Source: Aplidium turbinatum (taxonomy: Eukaryota > Chordata > Ascidiacea > Aplousobranchia > Polyclinidae). Taken from it: a stretch of DNA of 64,000 nt. A program made the translations under genes and the position numbers. The stretch is from assembly GCA_918807975.1 (NCBI GenBank), contig OU964918.1:28938477-29002476 (forward strand), written 5' to 3'. Shown here in pieces: positions 56,421 through 64,000 of the stretch (position 1 is the first letter of the stretch; every line of letters starts with the position of its first letter). The notes under the pieces are model-generated. The model did no database searches, had not been told where the DNA came from, and was given only the letters and a program-made list of their open reading frames with translations.

Positions 56421-58330
56421 CTGTTAGCCAAATAGCCTACTGGTAAGTGGTAAAGCGTATCCTGCAAATAACTTAATTTAGACTGATTTGATAAGCTATC
56501 TATTCGAACAGCCTAGGCTTGCTGTAGGCTAGCCTACTAACGCAAATTTTTTGCTTTAAAATAAAGTTCAAGACTGTCCAAATTGCCACTTGTGTTATAG
56601 CTACATCAATATAAATGTGTTTATTGAAATCTCCACCCTCCCAAATGGTGAAATAGACACCAAGTTTGTTTCAATAGGACAAACTAAAATTTTCGCCATC
56701 TACCGGTTTGGTATAAAAAGCTTGAAAAGGGGTGCAAACTTTGGGGCTGCTGTGACACCTCTAAACGTTAATATTTTTCAAAAAAAATTTACACAAGTTA
56801 TTTTTTCACCAAAAAGCACCATTTAAAGAAGAAGCACCTTAGCTTTTCAAAATTTTCCATTTTGAGGACCACCCTGGTGCACATTCGTCATAATATAGTG
56901 AACAATAGATAATTCGTTCCAGTGAACGCAAGTACGGGCACAGGGTCAGGGATATCTAAAGAAGATTTCTTCAAAATTTCCTAAAAAATTATGTTAACAC
57001 AGACACTTTAAACGTTGTGTATCAAGCTTTGATTCACACTTACAGTACCGGTATTGCATATCAAGTTGAAGGGCCTATGGCAGTAGGCTACACTGTTATA
57101 ACTTATAAAAAAAATTAAAAAACTAACAAAAATAATTACAAAAAAAATTCTTGTATTTACACTAACTGTTTATTTTTCCAAACGGACTTCTTGAAACTAA
57201 AGTAGGCTACATTTAAAACATCAAAAAAAAAACGTATGTCGACCTACAAATGAATACGAATCAGTAACTCTCCAAGCAGCCTATTTACCGATTTATTCAA
57301 AAATGCTTCATCAATTCATCGGCATAACAAAAAATATCTCAGTCAAGCAGCAACTGAGTTATTTCATAAACAGATTAAATACAAAGTTTTCCCAAAATTG
57401 CTGCAGGTAGGCCTATTGGGGCAAATGGTCTGGTCAGAGGTTACAAACAACTCGAAAGAACTATCATTTCACTGTTTTAAAATAACTTCAAAACGTTAAT
57501 TTTATCAGGCTGCAGTGGGTCTACATCGTAAGTGACATGTTATGGTAATCCACTTGTCAGGTTTGCATACATTCATTAACGTATAGCGAGAAAGTTGAAA
57601 CATCCCTGTTAGATTTTTGAAGTTTTATGTCGACGTTATCTTAAACATGTTTGTTATCTTTTTTTGTGTAGGATTAAAAGCTTTTTTTACACTTCTTTTG
57701 TATTTTCATATTTAAATGAAAAAAATCATCATTACTGCAAGGCACTTTCATTAGTTCTAACCGTAGCCTATTTAATTTTGAATTAATGTAACTTAGACTG
57801 ATAGCCTAGGTAGTAGTTAATTCTGCTGCTAACCCGATAAGGATAAAGGTAATTTTTTTTCTAAACGTTGCTTATTAGGCTATTTTGCATAAACAAGATA
57901 ACATAACATAAACTTTAGGCCTATTGCCTTTGGTTACACATTTGATTCACTAATTTTTTTGTTTAGTGGATCCCTTGTCTACAAAGATATAAATCTATGG
58001 TTCTAACTTCTATTCCACATGACGTATCACTCGGTAAAAAAAAAGAATTATTGTTATCTTCAAAGCCATCATCGATTTTGTTTATTTTAGTTTGGCGATA
58101 TCAACTTCTGCTTTTCAACCTCAGCGGTTTGAAGCTCGTTTTCCCTTCTCAGGAGATGATTTCCGGTGCATCAAAATATAAATTCCGAGTTTGGGTCAAT
58201 TTTAACTTATTTTCTTAAGCATAACTTGCGAAATTGAAGTTCAATTAAATGAATCAGCAAAAATTGACTGACGAGTGACGTGCTGCAAATAACAACAGAC
58301 TGCAGACTGACTACTGGAGTAGGCTATGCC
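56421..58330. other. Intergenic, no gene recognised
   Basis: AT-rich, short frames only. Two plus-strand frames (56590-56826 and 57997-58218) match no family I know and lack supporting splice structure. No repeat termini were identified. Confidence 0.4.
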
Positions 58331-58332
58331 AG

Positions 58333-58533
58333 AACACAGTCGAATAAGACTGTGTACTGTGCAGCGTGTATTTGCGCAACGATTTGGAAGAAAAAGGCCG
58401 GATGCAAGGCAGATTTGGACATGGCATAGAAAAGCTCGAACAAAAACGTTGCTTGTGCAGAGTGAAAAGATCTGGCCCTTTTCTTCCAAATCGTTACGCA
58501 AATGCACACTGCACAGTCTTATTCGACTGTATT
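58333..58533. repeat. 200-bp palindrome
   Basis: Left arm begins CACAGTCGAATAAGACTGTG and passes through GCGCAACGATTTGGAAGAAA; the right arm carries TTTCTTCCAAATCGTTACGC-like sequence and ends CTTATTCGACTGT. Arms are about 70 bp with a spacer of about 60 bp. It abuts the hAT terminus at 58540. Confidence 0.75.
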
Positions 58534-58539
58534 TTAGCA

Positions 58540-59620
58540 CAGTGGTTCCCAACACGTTTTTAAGGCGACCAATTTAAAAAAAAAATTCAGTTCGATAAAA
58601 TCTTGCGACCCAAACAAATTGTCGTAATATTTTAAAAGCCATAGCCTACAAGCTGTGCAGTATGCACGCTTGCTGTCATAAGTTTTTGAAATCGAGGCCG
58701 TATTTTGCTTAGGCGTAGCCGCATGTCGGCTTAAACTTCCAGCCGGTTTCGCTGTTTAGTTTTCAATGCACACATGGCGCTAAATCCAGTCTCACAAAGC
58801 CAAGTTGTTACAAATGGAATCAGTTTTTGAAACACTAATTTTGAAGCTGTGAGATAAACTTTGTACATGGAAGCCCAAAAGTGGATGTCTGCAGAATTTT
58901 TGGGGTAGCCTATTTGTCTTTGAAGGACGCAAAAGAAATACGATTTAGTGCTTCTGTCGTTGTGTCTATAAACTGTTCTACAACATGGATGGGAAGTTGT
59001 GGCAGATATTATCCATCATCCAATCATTTTTGCTATTAGGTGTTAGATATACTCCATAGTATGATAGTAGTGTACAAACTTTTTGGCAAACTATTCAAGG
59101 TGTCCAATTATGGTTTGCTGAATATTCCTTGCCACAAATATATTACGTTAGCTGAGAAAACATACCGTACTCATCTCTGGTGACATAACTTTTCCAGGGT
59201 ATGAGTTTTTTGTGGTAGAAACTTTTGCGGCGTGATTAATCATCATAAAACCATTGCCTTGCATAGATAAGTTTAAAGAATTCAGAGTGTCAAATATATC
59301 GGCAAGGTAAGCAACTTTTGCGTTGAAATCTTCTTGCAAAGACTTTTCGGCTAATCCCACACAGTTCTGTTGCCTCAGAAAGATAGCAATCTCCTGCAGT
59401 AGATCACAATCTCGCTTCAGGACATGACCTCTTGACAACCATCGCATTTCCGTGTGCAGCAGCAATGCTTGATAATCAGAATTCATGTCAGTGCACAAAG
59501 ACGAAAACAAACGCTGATTTGCCGAGGGCTTTGCTTTGATTATAGGCTACACTTCACAACATCATTCAACAATTCGTGCAGCAAAAGGCAAAGGGCTTTT
59601 GAAGCTTCTTTATTACAGTA
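58540..59620 (-). mobile_element. Charlie-like hAT element, decayed and 3'-open
   Basis: Left terminus CAGTGGTTCCCAACACGTTT. Minus-strand fragments of a ZBED5-type hAT transposase: about 59600-59148 (FSSLCTDMNSDYQALLLHTE, RWLSRGHVLKRDCDLLQEIA) and about 58860-58700 (FVTTWLCETGFSAMCALKTK). The right terminus was not found; the end given is approximate. Confidence 0.75.
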
Positions 59621-59748
59621 TTTTAATCAGCATATACGGTACCGTTTTTCTTTTTTGTTTAGTGCAGGTCGGTTACGATGGTTGGCCTATCGGACGAAAG
59701 AAGAGTTTGCTGGGATTGAATGGTCGTCTTGCAGCCTATCCAATCACT

Positions 59749-60688
59749 CATGGGCGCCGATCGCTCTGTAGAATTGGTGGGGACATTTACTAGAAAAGGT
59801 AGGAAGGGGGCGACAAGCAAATCGAGCTAGAAAGATCGGGGGTCTGTTCTAACAAACAAACAAATAGCCTAGGCCTACAGTAGGTACAAGTCAAATGCGA
59901 TATATATATATTTTAATTGTCAGTGTCAGCATTGGACAGCAGACGTCCAAACACTCGGCAACAAGTCTCCGGCGAATTAAAAACGAAGTCCTTGGAGAGG
60001 TCATGGAGGTCATTCGAGAGGTCATTCATTCCAAATTTTGGTGTGCACATGGCAGATCATTTCATGATTTAGCCGTTTCTGTGTCATGGTAGACCGTAAC
60101 CAAGTTTTGACATGTCGCAAAATTGAAAATGACGGTTCAGCTGAACACGAGCTGACTGGTGATATGAGATGGCATCTTCTTGAAATATTATTTGAAAATC
60201 TTCCAACGACTTTCCGTTGTCCTACTTTCGAAAGAAGCATAGTTCTTGTGCAAGAGACTCTGTGTCAGAGAGCTCAGGATAATCGTCTACCACATGTGAT
60301 TGTAGCTTTCCACTAAAGAGTGGTTTTTCCAGAATTTTCTAGTGCTCAAGATTGGTTGACTTGAAATAGTCAGTAAGATTTTGCTGCGCGCTGTCAATGA
60401 CTGCAAAATATTCTGAGCGATATTTCGTCTCTAGTGTTTGAAGTTGAGGTGGAAAACGATTATGCGGGGAAACTTTCTCTGCATAGTAAAACATTTCTAC
60501 TACGGTCGGGGTTTCTTCGCATAAAACAAAAATGTTATCCCCTCCTTTCAACAACTTAGATTTTAAAATTGTAACATTTGGTTAATATTTTCCCTTTTAC
60601 GTTATAAAAATAATGAAAAAAGATGGCGGGGACATGTAAAAAGATGGTGGGGACATGTCCCGTTGTCCTATAGGGATCGGCGCCCATG
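59749..60688 (-). mobile_element. hAT element, CATGGGCGCCGATC ends, with transposase fragments
   Basis: 940 bp. Ends CATGGGCGCCGATCGCTCTG and, at the right, GGGATCGGCGCCCATG; perfect target duplication CAATCACT (59741-59748 and 60689-60696). Minus-strand frames 60554-60339 and 60240-60022 hold transposase pieces; the latter has the dimerisation block (SSCSAEPSFSILRHVKTWLR). Internally deleted. Confidence 0.92.
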
Positions 60689-60993
60689 CAATCACTACTA
60701 CGCCAAAGTAGCCATTTTGTCATTCCTATAATGTTCCAAAATCAAAATTATTTTTCCGAAAAGTTGGGCTCAATCATATTAAAGGTTTACAATAAACAAA
60801 ATAATGTAGGCTACAACCCATCGATAATGGTCATTCCGCAACTCTTGCACTAAAACAAAATATAGGCCTGAACATCACTTCTTAAGTATTTTTGTTTTGT
60901 GCCAAAGTGGAAGATTTTTTTGACGTTGACGCTGGTAAGACTGAGTTTGATTCATTGCCAAGTCGCACAACTTCATATTCTCACAGTGTAGAC

Positions 60994-62140
60994 CAAGAGT
61001 TTCCAAACTTTTCCCCAGGCGAGCCAAATTTGATAATGCAGAAGTGCCCGCGGGCCAACAATATAGCTAACAGTCTTGTTTTGTTGAACCATAGACCACG
61101 GTAACAAAACAAAGTAACTTCAGCGGGTTTAATATGTTTTATTAGCCGACAAAGAGATATAACATACAGGGAATGGGATGGGATGGAAGATGGAATGGAA
61201 TGGAAGACAGATTTTGGGATGGAAGATGGAAAATGTCAAGGATGGAAAGGAATGGAAGATCTTGATGATGGGATGGAAGACAATCTTCCATCATTCCATC
61301 CCAATTCCATCATTAACTTTCTAACGCCTTATCAAGACATGCAAATATTGCGTTGCTTGCTGAAATAATTAGAACGGTACGTTCAAACAATAATTCAAAC
61401 GGTACGTAATCCTTAGGAAATTACTGCTGTTAAATTTTTAGCTTAAATTTAGCCTATGGTTTTTAGGTGTATTTGTGGCATATTCAAGGCGAAGGTCACA
61501 AAATGTGAAGATGGAAGATGGTCAAACGATGATGGAAACATAATTAAAAAAACAGGTCAAACGTTTTCGACACGTAGGCCTACGTACGTGTGTCTTCATC
61601 AGGAATTCCTGGTTTTGAGTTTGCGTTTTTTTTTTTAATTACGAGGGAAAGATAGGCCTATTGGTGTCCACTTCGGCACTCAGCGTTGCAGTGAAGCTTA
61701 TTAGCTGCAGTTGAGCTAGAGCCTCATTAGGTTTTACGCAGGTAGGGAATAGAAGTAAACTAAGTATTTTTCAATTGCGGCAAAGCCCGAAAAGCGGTCG
61801 TTGAAGTCGCTAGCAAAGAAATAAATGAATGCTCGACTGTATCAAGGTAGCCTATCACTCATTAGGCCTACTCTACTCTTAAGGACAATAATAAATAATT
61901 GATTTTGCAATTGTACTGTAGACGCAATAATGCCTTTAGTTTTCTCTTGTCCAGTTTTTTTCTCTTGTTTGTAAGAAAATGCTGTGTTAATTATTTTTTA
62001 TTTTAAATGCAACATGAATTAATAAGATTTCTGCGTGTCTGGGGGCCAAAAATAACACATTGTACAACAACAGGGGTGGGCATTACAAAAATGTATCACG
62101 GGCCGGATTTGGCCGGCGGGTCGGACTTTGGACACTCCTG
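60994..62140. mobile_element. Non-autonomous hAT element with GGAATGGAAGAT satellite
   Basis: 1147 bp. Ends CAAGAGTTTCCAAACTTTTC and, at the right, CGGACTTTGGACACTCCTG; target duplication GTGTAGAC / GTGTAGGC (60986-60993 and 62141-62148). A minisatellite of GGGATGGAAGATGGAATGGA-type units fills about 61170-61310. No transposase. Confidence 0.85.
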
Positions 62141-62148
62141 GTGTAGGC

Positions 62149-62606
62149 TACGATTGTTTTCTTTCACATAACAGAGAAAATACATGAAGGTGATGGCATT
62201 GGTGAAAACGTTGCCTGCCCTCGCTAAAAATCATCAGTTTGAACAAAAGTGCAATTGTGGTATTGTTGTTACAGAAATTAAAGGATCATATGCACAAAAT
62301 TTAAAACGTATACAAAGCATAACATTTTACATATGTTACAAAATTTACATAAATCACACATGTTGCCGGTTACCATCGCTAACGTTTCTGAGTAATTTGG
62401 ATTAATACGATGTCATATCGTGCTTCCCCATATTTCAGATAGAGACATGTTTTGAGCAAAGTCGAAACGAGCTCATTGCTTTATGAGACATAGACATTCT
62501 CCACGGGCTAAATTAGTCTTATGGATGCTACTAAATACTATTGTGCTTAAAAAAGGTAGAAATTAGATACGCACAAGTATAGCCCACTCGCTCAACAGAA
62601 CTAGGT
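62149..62606. other. Region downstream of the receptor gene
   Basis: Nothing recognised; it should include the 3' UTR of the minus-strand receptor. Confidence 0.4.
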
Positions 62607-63665
62607 TTAACTTTGTATACTCTGGAGCTTGATGATGTTGTGATGATGCCGGTTACTGGCTGTGTCTTGTGCTGTAGATAAAGCCATGGCAAAAGTTGGT
62701 CTAGAAGTTTTTGTTTTGTCAATGGGCAATTTACGATTTGTTTGCAATGCAAATAGTCGACGTCGAAAATCACCAAAAGAGCTCAAGACAGCGACAAGGG
62801 TTATCGTGTTGACGTAACAGGAGCAGAAAGCATGAAAAAGATTAGTTACTGTTCCTGGTGGAATTAGAAACTTGACGATCAAGTATATTAAATCCACACC
62901 AACGCATACTGCTGTACTGATGACTAAACGAACAAGTGTTTTTCTCATAGAGTCCTTTTTGATTTTTTTGTTTGAAAAATGTCGAAGAATAGGATACACC
63001 ATCAGTCCGAACAACAACAATTGAAATAGCATTGAAACACCAAAAAATACAGGAGATATTGCTTTGAGAAATCTAAAAAACTCGTCGTTGTTTTTCAACA
63101 TACATCCACGAAGAGTTGTTTTAAATTGAGTGAATGCTATCTGAAGGGTGGTAAGAGCCACTTGGAAAATAACAACCCCTACCAATGTAATCCCACTGAT
63201 GACTTTAATCCCGATTGTATACAACCCTGTCTGGGACGCTGTTTTCACATACACTTTTCGTTGCCTGCTCCACAAAATCACATAAGGCAAGAACCTGTTC
63301 AGACAAAAACAGGTGTACGACCACACCATAAACACATTGCAAAGTGTATCAGTGGAATATCCACTCTGCAGTAACACTTCCACTGCTATTATTCGAAGCA
63401 GTAGAGTAATCACGGCTGTGGTGCAAATAATATTCGTCTTTTTCATACTCTTTTTTTTGCTTTTAAACTGATACAAAATTGTTACTCCTGTTAAATAAAT
63501 TGCAACAACCAATATAATACCACCCATTATTTGTTCTGTAATTCCTGTCATAACCATAGTCTTCATTATTTTTGGAGTTGTAATTCTTGCAAAAATGTTT
63601 TTCGTCGTTATGTTTTCAGTAGCTGGAGCACTTGTTGTTTCGATCGAGGTAAGATTGTGATCCAT
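62607..63665 (-). CDS. Seven-transmembrane receptor, orphan, single exon
   Basis: 352 residues, complete. Hydrophobic helices lie at about 46-67, 78-99, 108-132, 150-172, 201-228, 243-266 and 271-296. The N-terminus is Thr-rich with sequons at Asn4 and Asn18. Cys109 at the top of helix 3 and Cys188 in the second outer loop can form the usual disulfide. Instead of DRY, helix 3 ends in LWSRQRKVY (131-139). I recall a W/L-RQR motif here in large, unassigned receptor families of invertebrate deuterostomes, so a lineage-specific, possibly chemosensory GPCR is plausible; the ligand is unknown. The intracellular tail (297-352) is basic and His-rich near the end. The ATG at 63665 is the first in frame and leaves a normal-length N-terminus. 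Confidence 0.85.
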   Translation of the reverse strand: MDHNLTSIETTSAPATENITTKNIFARITTPKIMKTMVMTGITEQIMGGIILVVAIYLTGVTILYQFKSKKKSMKKTNIICTTAVITLLLRIIAVEVLLQSGYSTDTLCNVFMVWSYTCFCLNRFLPYVILWSRQRKVYVKTASQTGLYTIGIKVISGITLVGVVIFQVALTTLQIAFTQFKTTLRGCMLKNNDEFFRFLKAISPVFFGVSMLFQLLLFGLMVYPILRHFSNKKIKKDSMRKTLVRLVISTAVCVGVDLIYLIVKFLIPPGTVTNLFHAFCSCYVNTITLVAVLSSFGDFRRRLFALQTNRKLPIDKTKTSRPTFAMALSTAQDTASNRHHHNIIKLQSIQS

Positions 63666-64000
63666 CCTTTCAAATTGTTTAAAAAATGCAATGCAAATTT
63701 TCTCACGTAGCTCAATGCAAGTCTTGAAAAGTTGAAACTACAAGTAATCTACACTTTCGCAATTGATTGTCTGTCACCATGCAGCGAAGATAGATTACCG
63801 AAATGAGACCTGGTTTTCCAATCGCATAGCTTTAAACTGAAGTGTAAAAAGCGTTTTTCCCCTTCACCAGTGAAAGTAATGTCTCAAGAACCATTGATAA
63901 ATAACAATTATTACTGGTCTATTTATTTAGTTGCGGACACAATTGGCCTGTAGCTTATTTTAAATTGAGGCAATAATATTATTTTTTATGTAAATTGCTT
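63666..64000. other. Upstream region of the receptor gene
   Basis: Should contain its promoter; no specific element was recognised. Confidence 0.4.

Noticed and set aside
58241-58577. Overlapping frames on both strands
   Set aside because: They arise because the sequence is a palindrome; neither has a domain or splice context.

Overview
The window looks like nuclear DNA of an AT-rich, repeat-laden invertebrate chordate, most likely an ascidian tunicate. Three things support this: spliced host genes with GT-AG introns, a single-exon seven-helix receptor outside the obvious conserved families, and two exact copies of the 16-nt ATTCTATTTGAATAAG, which I recall as the Ciona trans-spliced leader. 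The assignment is an inference; I could not search a database.

Host genes. (1) 164-13751, minus: the N-terminal two thirds of a large secreted/ectodomain protein in 13 phase-consistent exons. It has a signal peptide and many N-glycosylation sequons, and best fits the CatSper sperm-channel auxiliary subunit gamma; the 3' end lies outside the window. (2) 33187-34551, plus: an intact, intronless acid-lipase-family gene followed by a genomic A15 tract, probably a retrogene. (3) 37453-39250, plus: a short stand-alone asparaginase-type protein in four exons. (4) 39356-39916, minus: ADAT2, the tRNA-wobble adenosine deaminase catalytic subunit, tail-to-tail with the previous gene. (5) 40556-47224, minus: a complete five-exon glyoxalase I of 184 residues with all four metal ligands and one GC-AG intron. 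(6) 62607-63665, minus: a single-exon seven-transmembrane receptor.

Everything else is dominated by cut-and-paste DNA transposons and their non-autonomous derivatives. hAT elements are by far the commonest; for many I could read both terminal inverted repeats and the 8-bp target duplication. They are stacked. At 14078-17628 a hAT element holds a piggyBac-like element, which holds another hAT, which holds a palindrome centred on the spliced leader. At 18752-21095 a hAT element holds a long-arm element with a 9-bp target duplication and tRNA-like promoters in its arms. At 49.2-56.4 kb an unusual transposase-like coding region is split by a 5.6-kb hAT that holds further hATs, a pogo-like element and a small hAT, up to five levels deep. 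Other repeats are tRNA-derived SINEs, one LINE 3' end, long-arm foldback elements, hairpin MITEs and minisatellite arrays. No CRISPR, rRNA gene, LTR element or virus-like element was recognised.

Layout: 0-13.8 kb CATSPERG-like gene with TE-filled introns; 13.8-33 kb TE and satellite territory; 33-47.2 kb gene cluster (lipase, asparaginase-like, ADAT2, GLO1); 47.2-62.5 kb TE territory; 62.6-63.7 kb receptor. The host genes share no pathway; the cluster looks like ordinary housekeeping neighbours, not an operon.
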